Below are positions 7,430 through 13,837 of a stretch of 18,398 nt of DNA, piece by piece. Every line of letters starts with the position of its first letter. Position 1 is the stretch's first letter. The notes below the pieces were generated by a model. That model was not told the DNA's origin. It was given only the letters and a program-made list of their open reading frames with translations, and searched no databases. Origin of the DNA: Azoarcus sp. (GTDB lineage: Bacteria; Pseudomonadota; Gammaproteobacteria; Burkholderiales; Rhodocyclaceae); contig JALNWS010000069.1 of NCBI GenBank assembly GCA_023230755.1, positions 1 through 18,398 on the forward strand. Direction: 5' to 3'. Position numbers and translations under genes: made by a program.

Positions 7430-8179
7430 CTATGAATCGCCCGTGGCTGAAAGGCCGTCAGCCCGCAAATGCCAACCGAGTGCCGCCACGACGTGTGTGA
7501 AGTCCGGGGACAGAGGGCAGTCGATCTGGATCAGAGCGTCGTTCACAGGGTGGTGGAAGCTCAGCCCGGTGCAGGCCAGAAGCAGACGGTCACTGCCGAA
7601 AAGGGTCTGGAAGAGGCGGTTGTGGCGGCCTTTGCCAAAGGTCGCATCACCAATGATGGGGTGCGAGATATGTTTCAGGTGGCGGCGCAGCTGATGGCGG
7701 CGGCCGGTCTCGGGTTGCAGCTCGACCAGCGCATAGCGGCTGCTCGGGTAGCGGTCCACCTGGTAGGGCAGTTCGGCCGTGGCCAGGCAGCGGTAGCGGG
7801 TGATGGCCGACTGCGGCAGGGTGTCGGCGCGCGCCGTTCTGCGCTCTGCCGGGTCGAAACGCCGCACCAGCGGATGGTTGATGATGTCGGCAGCGGGCGG
7901 ATGACCGCGCACGACGGCAAGATAGCGTTTCGAGACCTGCTGGTTTTCGAACAACGCACCGGTGCGTGCCGCAGTGTCGCGATCGAGCGCGAACAGCAGC
8001 ACGCCTGACGTGCCCTTGTCCAGGCGGTGAGCGGGATGGACGTGGCGCCCGATCTGGTCACGCAGCAACTGCACCGCGAAGCGTTCCTCGTGCGCGTCCA
8101 GCCCGGTGCGATGGACCAGCAGGCCTGAGGGCTTGTGGATCGCGATCAGGTGATCGTCGCGATAGAGAATGTCGAGCAT
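7430..8179 (-). CDS. truC: tRNA pseudouridine synthase C (RluA family)
   Basis: 249 residues. The family isomerises uridine to pseudouridine; TruC acts on U65 of tRNA. The start MLDILYRDDHLIAIHKPSG and catalytic D54 in HRLDKGTSGV align directly with E. coli TruC, as do VELQPETGRRHQLRRHL and HPIIGDATFG further on. There is no S4 domain, which fits TruC better than RluC/RluD. Because RluA-family members are similar, the exact tRNA target is inferred from resemblance to TruC. No strong Shine-Dalgarno is visible. The gene begins 32 bases beyond the sodB terminator and is followed by tal in the same direction. Confidence 0.87.
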   Translation of the reverse strand: MLDILYRDDHLIAIHKPSGLLVHRTGLDAHEERFAVQLLRDQIGRHVHPAHRLDKGTSGVLLFALDRDTAARTGALFENQQVSKRYLAVVRGHPPAADIINHPLVRRFDPAERRTARADTLPQSAITRYRCLATAELPYQVDRYPSSRYALVELQPETGRRHQLRRHLKHISHPIIGDATFGKGRHNRLFQTLFGSDRLLLACTGLSFHHPVNDALIQIDCPLSPDFTHVVAALGWHLRADGLSATGDS

Positions 8180-8210
8180 CGGGCGGTATGGCCTTGTGAT
8201 CCGGACGTCC

Positions 8211-8275
8211 GAGAAAACAAAAGCGACCCCGGAGCCCGGCGTCGCTTTGCATGTCGGCGCTCCCCGGAGGGAGCG
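8211..8275 (-). terminator. Two stem-loops and U-tract ending the sodB transcript
   Basis: Read on the minus strand, 12 bases after the sodB stop is a 7-bp stem CGCTCCC/GGGAGCG (8275-8258) with a TCCG loop, a UNCG-type stable tetraloop. Ten bases later a second stem begins (8248-8220), with arms AAAGCGAC/GTCGCTTT, one internal C-C mismatch and an upper GC stem. It runs directly into TTTTGTTTTCTC. The second hairpin is a textbook intrinsic terminator. The first may stabilise the mRNA 3' end. Confidence 0.82.
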
Positions 8276-8287
8276 GGACGGCAGGAA

Positions 8288-8872
8288 TCAGGCGAAGTTC
8301 TTCGCTGCGAATTCCCAGTTGGCCAGCTTGTCGAGGAAGGTGGCAACGAAGTCCGGACGACGGTTGCGGTAGTCGATGTAATAGGCGTGTTCCCACACGT
8401 CGATACAGAGCAGTGCCTTGTCGCCGGTGGTCAAGGGGGTGCCGGCAGCGCCCATGTTGACGATGTCCACTGCGCCGTCAGCCTTCTTGACCAGCCAGGT
8501 CCAGCCCGAACCGAAGTTGCCCACGGCCGAAGCGGTGAAGGCCTTCTTGAAGTCGTCGAACGAGCCCCACTTGGCCTTGATCGCGTCGGCCAGCGCGCCA
8601 CTGGGCTCGCCGCCGCCGTTCGGCTTCATGCTGCTCCAGAAGAAGGTGTGGTTCCAGACCTGGGCAGCGTTGTTGTAGATGCCGCCGGCCGGGGCCTTCT
8701 TGACGATGGCTTCGAGGTCGAGGTTCTCGAACTCGGTACCCTTGATCAGGTTGTTCAGGTTGGTGACGTAAGCCTGATGGTGCTTGCCGTAGTGAAACTC
8801 AAGGGTTTCAGCAGAGATGTGCGGGGCCAGTGCGTCCTTGGCATAGGGCAGAGCGGGAAGAGTATGTTCCAT
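8288..8872 (-). CDS. sodB: Superoxide dismutase, iron type
   Basis: 194 residues. It dismutates superoxide to oxygen and hydrogen peroxide in the cytosol (no signal peptide). All four metal ligands are present: H27 (EFHYGKHH), H75 (WNHTFFW), D158 and H162 (IDVWEHAYYIDY). Q71 in NNAAQVWNH, together with GGIYNN and AAGTPL, is typical of iron rather than manganese enzymes; cambialistic use cannot be excluded. GGAG lies six bases before the ATG on the minus strand. Its own terminator lies immediately downstream and a candidate promoter upstream, so it is probably a single-gene unit. Confidence 0.97.
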   Translation of the reverse strand: MEHTLPALPYAKDALAPHISAETLEFHYGKHHQAYVTNLNNLIKGTEFENLDLEAIVKKAPAGGIYNNAAQVWNHTFFWSSMKPNGGGEPSGALADAIKAKWGSFDDFKKAFTASAVGNFGSGWTWLVKKADGAVDIVNMGAAGTPLTTGDKALLCIDVWEHAYYIDYRNRRPDFVATFLDKLANWEFAAKNFA

Positions 8873-8889
8873 CGAGTTCTCCAGTCAGT

Positions 8890-8917
8890 ATTGTCGAAGC
8901 GTCAATCGGTCAGTCAA
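8890..8917 (-). promoter_or_regulatory. Candidate sigma-70 promoter for sodB
   Basis: On the minus strand TTGACT (8917-8912), 16 bases, then GACAAT (8895-8890). The -35 matches 5/6 and the -10 matches 4/6 of consensus. The implied leader is short (about 10-12 bases) but still contains the GGAG ribosome site. No convincing Fur box is visible. Confidence 0.38.
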
Positions 8918-9061
8918 TGAGGAATGCCGTTGATTCAAAGCCTGACCATTCTAGTCGGGATTGGTCTGAAGTGACAATCCTGAGGGTCATGCTGAAGGCC
9001 GTGATGATAAGCCTATCCGCAAGGCATGGAAACCGGCCCTCAAGGGCTGTATGCCACGAGA

Positions 9062-10402
9062 TCAGCGTTTGCCGCTGACGGTTCCGCTCAGTTCGCCCTC
9101 CGAGAGTTGTACGCGAATCGTGTCTCCAACGCTTGCGCAGGCCGCGGAGCGCAGGATGTTGCCGGCCGCATCGCGGGTGATGCTGTAGCCGCGTGCCAGT
9201 ACGGCCTCAGGTGCCAGGTGCTGAAGGTGGGCGCCGAGCGCAGCGATGCCACGGCTGTGTGCGTCAAGCCTGCCGTGTGCGGCACGACGCAGGCGGTCGG
9301 CGAGTTGTTCGACATGTTGTTGCGATCGGGCCGGATCGGGGCGCCGGTTGCGCAGCCGCACGGCGAGTTGCGCCTGACGGTGTGCACTGCGCTCCAGCTG
9401 GGTGCGCATGGCGCGCTGCAGGCCCTGGCGCAGCGCGTCGGTGGTTTGTACCGCCCGGCGCAGACGTTCGCGCGGGTGGACCAGGCGCAGGGCGCAGCGG
9501 TCCAGCCTTTGCCCGAGGCTTTCCAGCTTGCGTTGCAGGGTCCGGGTCAGGCTCAGTTCAAGCGTCCGGCATTCGCCGTGTGCGGCGTGATAGCCGGCGC
9601 TGGCGAGTTCGGCCGCACCTGTGGGGGTCGCCGCGCGCAGATCGGCGGCAAAATCGGCAATCGTGAAGTCGGTTTCGTGACCGACACCGCTGACAACCGG
9701 CACCGGGCAAGCGCGGATTGCGCGCGCAAGCCCCTCGTCGTTGAAGGCCCACAGGTCTTCGATACTGCCGCCCCCACGCACGAGCAGAATGAGGTCGATG
9801 CCGTCTGATGCCGCCCGTCGTCCGGCTTGCTGCAGCGCTCCGATCAGGCGCGCAGGGGCATCTGCGCCCTGAACTGGCGCCGGATAGATCACCAGGGGCA
9901 ACTGCGGGCAACGTCGCTGCAAGGTGGCGATAACGTCGCGCAGGGCGGCCGCTGCGGGTGAGGTAACGACGCCGATGCCGCGCGGAAAACGCGGCAGCTG
10001 TCGCCGCCGTTCCGGATCGAACAAGCCCTCGGCCGACAGCTTGTCCTTGAGGCGGTTGAAAGCTTCGAACAGGTTGCCGATGCCTGCGGGGCGCAGCGCT
10101 TCGACATTGAGCTGATAGTCTCCGCGTGCTTCGTAGAGTGTGACGAGTGCCCGCGCCTCCACCTTCATCCCGTTTTCCGGGCGGAATGCCAGGAGTTGGG
10201 CGCGATTGCGCCACATTGCGCAACGCACCTGTGCCTGCGCATCCTTGAGGGTGAAATACAGATGACCGGAGCTGGCACGGGTCAGATTGGAGATCTCTCC
10301 GCCGACCCAGAGCAGGGGGATGCCGGTTTCGAGCGCTTCGCGTGCAAGACGGTTGAGCGCCGAGACGCCAATGACCTGTGCTGCTGGGATATCTGCGGGC
10401 AT
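9062..10402 (-). CDS. xseA: Exodeoxyribonuclease VII large subunit
   Basis: 446 residues. Together with XseB (not in the window) it degrades single-stranded DNA in both directions. An N-terminal OB-fold (~8-105, LWVGGEISNL, GHLYFTLKD) precedes the catalytic domain. That domain has RFPRGIGVVTSP (~138), LLVRGGGSIEDLWAF (~206) and SGVGHETDFTIADFAADLRAATPTGAAE (~238), followed by a long coiled coil and the C-terminal LARGYSI motif. The ATG at 10402 is chosen because homology begins there and a good promoter lies only ~30 bases upstream. An in-frame ATG at 10498 would start before that promoter and add a non-homologous leader. No Shine-Dalgarno is evident at 10402, so translation initiation may be weak or leader-dependent. 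Confidence 0.95.
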   Translation of the reverse strand: MPADIPAAQVIGVSALNRLAREALETGIPLLWVGGEISNLTRASSGHLYFTLKDAQAQVRCAMWRNRAQLLAFRPENGMKVEARALVTLYEARGDYQLNVEALRPAGIGNLFEAFNRLKDKLSAEGLFDPERRRQLPRFPRGIGVVTSPAAAALRDVIATLQRRCPQLPLVIYPAPVQGADAPARLIGALQQAGRRAASDGIDLILLVRGGGSIEDLWAFNDEGLARAIRACPVPVVSGVGHETDFTIADFAADLRAATPTGAAELASAGYHAAHGECRTLELSLTRTLQRKLESLGQRLDRCALRLVHPRERLRRAVQTTDALRQGLQRAMRTQLERSAHRQAQLAVRLRNRRPDPARSQQHVEQLADRLRRAAHGRLDAHSRGIAALGAHLQHLAPEAVLARGYSITRDAAGNILRSAACASVGDTIRVQLSEGELSGTVSGKR

Positions 10403-10435
10403 GCGGAGGGAGAAAGGAGGTTTCCGGAAGGATCG

Positions 10436-10462
10436 ATTGTAGCGGAATCCACAGTGTGTCAA
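10436..10462 (-). promoter_or_regulatory. Sigma-70 promoter for xseA
   Basis: On the minus strand a perfect -35 TTGACA (10462-10457) is followed after 15 bases by TACAAT (10441-10436, 5/6). The spacer is short, but both hexamers are excellent for this GC-rich genome. The predicted start lies near 10429, leaving a ~27-base leader before the ATG at 10402. A DnaA-like 9-mer (10445-10453, 7/9) lies inside the spacer. Confidence 0.55.
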
Positions 10463-10529
10463 GTCTGGCAAGCGATCGGCCGCAAGTCCTTGATGCATCA
10501 GGGGGCTTATCCGTAAGTTGTTGTTTTAT

Positions 10530-10542
10530 CACATTAAATGTG
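10530..10542. promoter_or_regulatory. 13-bp perfect palindrome in AT-rich centre, possible operator
   Basis: CACATT-A-AATGTG reads the same on both strands. It lies midway between the xseA and exbB promoters. The arms are CACA...TGTG, the reverse of a CRP site (TGTGA...TCACA), and it does not match a Fur box. The binding factor is unknown. Confidence 0.3.
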
Positions 10543-10621
10543 TTGCACAAAATTTCATCGAAGCAAGCTATTCCGCGCCGTTAGCGGGATTGAGGGCAGG
10601 ATTTGGAAATGGTCCACAAAC

Positions 10622-10642
10622 TTATCCACAGCTTCTGTGGAT
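10622..10642. promoter_or_regulatory. Exact DnaA box within an 8-bp-arm inverted repeat upstream of exbB
   Basis: TTATCCACA (10622-10630) is identical to the E. coli high-affinity DnaA box. It forms part of the inverted repeat ATCCACAG-CTT-CTGTGGAT (10624-10642), whose second arm is a 7/9 box in the opposite orientation. The site ends 20 bases before the exbB -35. A single exact 9-mer could occur by chance in 18 kb; the inverted repeat and nearby partial boxes raise its weight. Confidence 0.45.
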
Positions 10643-10662
10643 TGCTTGGGTCGCAAGCTCGC

Positions 10663-10691
10663 TTGCCCTGCATGCGTGGCAAGGCTAGAGT
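10663..10691 (+). promoter_or_regulatory. Candidate sigma-70 promoter for exbB operon
   Basis: TTGCCC (10663-10668), exactly 17 bases, then TAGAGT (10686-10691). Each hexamer matches consensus at 4/6. Transcription would start near 10698, about 24 bases before the GTG start, with GAGG at 10709-10712 as ribosome site. Confidence 0.42.
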
Positions 10692-10721
10692 TCCGCTTTT
10701 CTTGATTTGAGGTTGATACGC

Positions 10722-11330
10722 GTGTTCGCGATCATTCAGGCCGCCGGCTGGCCCATGTGGCCCTTGTTGTTTGCTTCGGTGATTGCCGTGGCGTTGATCA
10801 TCGAACGCTCGTTCAGCCTGCGTCACTCCCGGGTCGTGCCGGCCGGTCTGCTCGATAACGTCATTGCCGATCTGCGTCAGCACGGCAGCTCGCCCGAAAT
10901 GGTGAGCCGGGTGGCCGCGCACTCACCGCTTGGTCGAGTGCTCGCAGCGGGCCTGCGCAACGTTTCGAGTACCCGGGTGATCATGAAGGAGTCGATCGAA
11001 GAGTCCGGTCGGGTCGTGGTGCACGATCTTGAGCGCTTCCTCACCACCCTGGGTACGATTGCCGCGATCAGTCCTCTGCTGGGCCTGTTCGGGACCATCG
11101 TCGGCATGATCGATATCTTCGCCTCGCAGGGCGTCAATGGTGCCAACCCGGCACAACTGGCAAAAGGAATTTCGATCGCCCTGTACACCACCGGCCTCGG
11201 TTTGATCATTGCCATTCCGGCAACCATTTTCTGGCGTCACTTCCGCCGGCTGATCGACGACTTCGTGGTGGATATGGAACAGCAGGCGATCAAGCTGGTT
11301 GAAGTTGCCCACGGCGAGCGTCACGGCTGA
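10722..11330 (+). CDS. exbB: ExbB/TolQ/MotA-family proton channel protein
   Basis: 202 residues. It is an inner-membrane subunit that, with ExbD, uses the proton gradient to energise an outer-membrane process. Three hydrophobic segments are visible: ~12-28, ~112-133 (ISPLLGLFGTIVGMIDIF) and ~150-172 (GISIALYTTGLGLIIAIPATIF). The conserved polar residues T125 and T156/T157 lie in the last two. The GTG at 10722 is chosen because relatives begin MFxIIQAAGWPxWPL and GAGG lies nine bases upstream; an in-frame TTG at 10707 would overlap that ribosome site. exbD follows after nine bases. No tonB is present, so TonB-type versus Tol-like use cannot be settled. The lpxK neighbour hints at general envelope service. 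Confidence 0.92.
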   Translation: MFAIIQAAGWPMWPLLFASVIAVALIIERSFSLRHSRVVPAGLLDNVIADLRQHGSSPEMVSRVAAHSPLGRVLAAGLRNVSSTRVIMKESIEESGRVVVHDLERFLTTLGTIAAISPLLGLFGTIVGMIDIFASQGVNGANPAQLAKGISIALYTTGLGLIIAIPATIFWRHFRRLIDDFVVDMEQQAIKLVEVAHGERHG

Positions 11331-11339
11331 GCACTGACC

Positions 11340-11762
11340 ATGAATTTTCGTCGTGCCGTTCGCCATGAGGAACCCGAGATCAACCTCATCCCGTTGATTG
11401 ATGTGGTACTGGTCATCATCATTTTTCTGATGCTGACCACGACCTTCACCAAGACCAGCGGCCTTGAGATCAACCTCCCGACGGCCGAGTCCGCGGGCGG
11501 CGAAGCGGTAAACGATGAAATCGTTGTTGCCGTGACCGCGGCCGGTGACGTCATCGTCAATCGCGTTCCGGTTGCCGACAAGGGCATCGAGGCGATTGCC
11601 GAAGCGCTGGGCAAGGCCGCACCGGGCGGGCAGAAGGAGCCGGTGGTTGTCATCAATGCCGATGCGAAAGCTGCGCACCAGAGTGTGATCGATGTGATGC
11701 AGGCGGCGCAGCGCGCCGGTCTGGCACACATCACTTTTGCCATTCAGACGCCCTCGCGCTGA
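11340..11762 (+). CDS. exbD: ExbD/TolR-family biopolymer transport protein
   Basis: 140 residues. A short cytoplasmic N-terminus is followed by one membrane helix (~16-37, INLIPLIDVVLVIIIFLML) containing the proton-carrying D21, then a periplasmic domain (~45-140) with PVVVINADAKAAHQSVIDVM. This is the standard ExbD layout, and it partners the ExbB just upstream. There is no strong Shine-Dalgarno before the ATG, so the nine-base gap suggests translational coupling. The next gene, lpxK, starts 10 bases after its stop. Confidence 0.93.
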   Translation: MNFRRAVRHEEPEINLIPLIDVVLVIIIFLMLTTTFTKTSGLEINLPTAESAGGEAVNDEIVVAVTAAGDVIVNRVPVADKGIEAIAEALGKAAPGGQKEPVVVINADAKAAHQSVIDVMQAAQRAGLAHITFAIQTPSR

Positions 11763-11772
11763 GGCGGCATCG

Positions 11773-12786
11773 ATGGCAGCCCGGGCGCCGGCCTTCTGGC
11801 AGCAGCGTTCAGGACTGGCGCTTCTGCTGTCTCCCCTGTCATTCCTGTTCGGTGTGCTGGCCTCGCTGCGCCGCGCCCTTTACCGGGTGGGGGTGCTGCG
11901 CGCCGTGCGTCTGCCGGTGCCGGTCATCGTGGTCGGAAACATCGCGGTCGGCGGCAGTGGCAAGACGCCGACGGTGGACTGGCTGGTGACACAGTTACGC
12001 GCAGCCGGGTGGACGCCCGGCATCGTGTCGCGCGGCTATGGTGGCACGGTCGAAGGTGTCGGCCTGGTGGGCGCAGACAGCGATCCAGTGCTTTGTGGTG
12101 ACGAGCCAGTGCTGCTGGCCCGGCTGACCGGCTGCCCGGTCGCGATCGGTCGTGATCGCCCCGCCGCGGCGCAGACGCTGCTCGCAGCTCACCCCGAATG
12201 CGATGTCATCGTGTCCGACGACGGCATGCAGCACTACCGCCTGGCGCGGGATGTCGAGATTGCCGTGGTCGATGAGGCAACGCTGGGCAACTGCCGCCTG
12301 CTGCCTGCCGGCCCCTTGCGCGAGCCGCTCGGGCGTTTGAGCAGCGTCGATGTGGTGATTGCCCACGGTGCGCTTTCCCTCCCTGTCCGGGCCGCATTGG
12401 GTAGCGCAACGGCGGTGTCCATGGTGCTTGAAGGCGCCAGTTTCCGTTCGCTGCGTCGCCCCGACGAAACCCGTCCCGCCTCGGCTTTTCGAGGGCGGCG
12501 CGTGCATGCGCTGGCCGGCATCGGGCGGCCCGAGCGCTTCTTCGATCAGTTGCGTGCGATGGGGCTCGACGTGGTCGCCCACCCCTTTCCCGATCACCAT
12601 CGCTTCACCGCGCCTGACCTCGATTTCGCGCCGGAGGAAGCAAAGCTGATGACGAGCAAGGATGCGGTAAAATGCGCTCCTTTCGCGCCTGACAATGCCT
12701 GGGAGTTCCCGGTGCAGGCCACAATCGGTTCGGGTGCCGCCGAACGCATCCTGGAGAAGCTGAACAATGGACGCCAGACTGCTTGA
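11773..12786 (+). CDS. lpxK: Tetraacyldisaccharide 4'-kinase (lipid A biosynthesis)
   Basis: 337 residues. It phosphorylates the 4' position of the tetraacyl disaccharide to form lipid IVA, on the cytoplasmic face of the inner membrane. An N-terminal hydrophobic segment (~14-30) is the membrane anchor. The P-loop is GNIAVGGSGKT (55-65), followed by IVSRGYGG, the SDDGMQHYRLARD motif and the C-terminal FPDHHRF. The ATG at 11773 has GAGG upstream and fits the family's start better than one at 11737, which lies inside exbD. The 3' end overlaps the next gene by 20 bases. Order exbB-exbD-lpxK-(Trm112-like)-kdsB is a familiar proteobacterial envelope arrangement. Confidence 0.95.
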   Translation: MAARAPAFWQQRSGLALLLSPLSFLFGVLASLRRALYRVGVLRAVRLPVPVIVVGNIAVGGSGKTPTVDWLVTQLRAAGWTPGIVSRGYGGTVEGVGLVGADSDPVLCGDEPVLLARLTGCPVAIGRDRPAAAQTLLAAHPECDVIVSDDGMQHYRLARDVEIAVVDEATLGNCRLLPAGPLREPLGRLSSVDVVIAHGALSLPVRAALGSATAVSMVLEGASFRSLRRPDETRPASAFRGRRVHALAGIGRPERFFDQLRAMGLDVVAHPFPDHHRFTAPDLDFAPEEAKLMTSKDAVKCAPFAPDNAWEFPVQATIGSGAAERILEKLNNGRQTA

Positions 12787-12955
12787 AATTCTCGTTTGTC
12801 CGATCTGCAAGGGGCCGCTGGATTATCTGAAGGGGCCGCAGGAATTGGTGTGCAAGGGGGATCGACTTGCCTTCCCGATTCGCGATGGCATCCCGGTGAT
12901 GCTCGAGGAGGAGGCGCGACTGATGAGCGCCGAAGAAGTCGACGCTCTGCGCTGA
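12767..12955 (+). CDS. Trm112-like (YcaR/UPF0434) small protein
   Basis: 62 residues. The sequence LLEILVCPICKGPL, then LVCKGDRLAFPIRDGIPVML, is the Trm112/YcaR signature. Cysteines at 11, 14 and 29 are visible; a fourth zinc-type cysteine is missing, as is common in bacterial members. Trm112 proteins in eukaryotes and archaea activate methyltransferases; the bacterial role is not established. GGAG (12753-12756) lies inside the lpxK 3' end. The ATG overlaps lpxK by 20 bases and kdsB follows after eight bases, so the three are probably translated from one mRNA. Confidence 0.92.
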   Translation: MDARLLEILVCPICKGPLDYLKGPQELVCKGDRLAFPIRDGIPVMLEEEARLMSAEEVDALR

Positions 12956-12963
12956 GACGACCG

Positions 12964-13731
12964 ATGAAGACCGCTTTTCGAGTTGTCGTGCCTGCGCGGC
13001 ACGCGTCCAGTCGCCTGCCCGGCAAGCCGCTGGCGGACATCGCCGGTAAGCCGATGGTGGTACGCGTGCTGGAACGCGCGAGTGCGGCCGGGGCAAGCGA
13101 GGTCTGGGTCGCAACCGACCACGACGGTGTGCGTGATGCGGTGCTTGCGGCCGGGGGCAGGGTGCAGATGACGCGTGCCGACCACCCCAGTGGCACCGAT
13201 CGACTGGCCGAGGTGGCGACCGCGCTGGGCTGGGACGACGAGGATATCGTGGTCAACGTGCAGGGCGACGAACCCCTGATCGATCCCGCACTGATCGCTG
13301 CAGTTGCGGACACGCTCGCTGCGGATGCCAGCGCCGCGATTGCCACTGCGGCCCATCCGATCCATGACGTGGACGAGATGTTTAATCCGAATGTGGTAAA
13401 AGTGGTGTGCGATGCGCGCGCGCGTGCGATGTATTTTTCGCGTGCGCCGATTCCGTGGGCGCGCGATGCCTGGGGGGAAGCCCGGCAGACACTTCCACCT
13501 GATCTGCCGGTGCTGCGGCATGTGGGGCTCTATGCCTATCGTGTGAGTTTTCTGCGGCGCTATGCCTCGCTGGCGCCGGCGCCGGTGGAGCACTGGGAGG
13601 CCCTCGAACAACTGCGCGCGCTGTGGCATGGATTCCCCATCCGGGTGTTGCGCCTCGAGTCCGCGCCAGCGGCCGGTGTGGACACGCTCGAGGACCTGAT
13701 GCGGGTAAGGGCGGTGTTCGCGGCAGGATGA
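12964..13731 (+). CDS. kdsB: 3-deoxy-manno-octulosonate cytidylyltransferase (CMP-KDO synthetase)
   Basis: 255 residues. It activates KDO with CTP to give CMP-KDO for lipopolysaccharide inner core synthesis, in the cytosol. The nucleotide-binding start VVVPARHASSRLPGKPL (7-23), RADHPSGTDR (71-80), VNVQGDEPLID (98-107) and FNPNVVKVV are characteristic. Usual length is ~250. The ATG at 12964 follows the Trm112-like stop by eight bases with only a weak GAGACGA ribosome site. The same frame stays open further upstream, but that part overlaps the small gene out of frame and has no homology. It complements lpxK as the second lipopolysaccharide gene of the block. Confidence 0.96.
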   Translation: MKTAFRVVVPARHASSRLPGKPLADIAGKPMVVRVLERASAAGASEVWVATDHDGVRDAVLAAGGRVQMTRADHPSGTDRLAEVATALGWDDEDIVVNVQGDEPLIDPALIAAVADTLAADASAAIATAAHPIHDVDEMFNPNVVKVVCDARARAMYFSRAPIPWARDAWGEARQTLPPDLPVLRHVGLYAYRVSFLRRYASLAPAPVEHWEALEQLRALWHGFPIRVLRLESAPAAGVDTLEDLMRVRAVFAAG

Positions 13732-13748
13732 GGCAGGAGTGATCGTGT

Positions 13749-13777
13749 TTGACCGGTCGGGACTTGTCGGTTAAGTT
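13749..13777 (+). promoter_or_regulatory. Candidate promoter for adk
   Basis: TTGACC (13749-13754, 5/6) followed after 17 bases by TAAGTT (13772-13777, 3/6), in the 106-base gap between kdsB and adk. The -10 is weak. The gap is larger than those within the upstream block, which favours some independent expression of adk. Confidence 0.33.
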
Positions 13778-13837
13778 TCGGCCTTGAACCAATAAGACGA
13801 TGCCGCCGGATGGCGGACGCATTTTCGGGGAGGGTGT

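Larger units (their letters stand above)
10403..10721. other. Divergent intergenic control region between xseA and exbB
   Basis: This is the only gene-free stretch over 300 bases. Its middle (~10515-10570) is markedly AT-rich against a GC-rich background. It holds a minus-strand promoter for xseA, a plus-strand promoter for exbB, a 13-bp palindrome (10530-10542), an exact DnaA box in a hairpin (10622-10642) and near-matches to DnaA boxes at 10445-10453, 10507-10515 and 10610-10618. No credible small gene or tRNA was seen in it. Confidence 0.7.

Noticed and set aside
9010..9061. Short hairpin AGCCCTTGAGGGC downstream of xseA, as a terminator
   Set aside because: The core has four base pairs with no T-run after it on the minus strand. 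Such GC stems are expected by chance here.
9026..9808. Plus-strand open frame opposite xseA
   Set aside because: It shows no recognisable domain, overlaps conserved XseA coding sequence, and its start lies in the xseA/sodB gap without a ribosome site.
10403..10498. Upstream in-frame start for xseA at 10498
   Set aside because: The added 32 residues do not look like XseA, and the start would lie upstream of the best promoter (10436-10462).
10530..10542. CRP or Fur site upstream of exbB
   Set aside because: The palindrome has CACA...TGTG arms, the reverse of a CRP site, and does not fit the GATAAT-type Fur repeat. It is kept only as an unnamed palindrome.
12796..12963. Upstream extension of the kdsB frame
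   Set aside because: It overlaps the Trm112-like gene out of frame and has no homology. KdsB proteins begin at the MKTAFRVVVPAR segment.
13801..13830. Small hairpin CCGCC-GGAT-GGCGG followed by ATTTTC, as a kdsB terminator
   Set aside because: The stem has only five base pairs, and four bases separate it from a short T-run. It overlaps the adk leader and is too weak to call.
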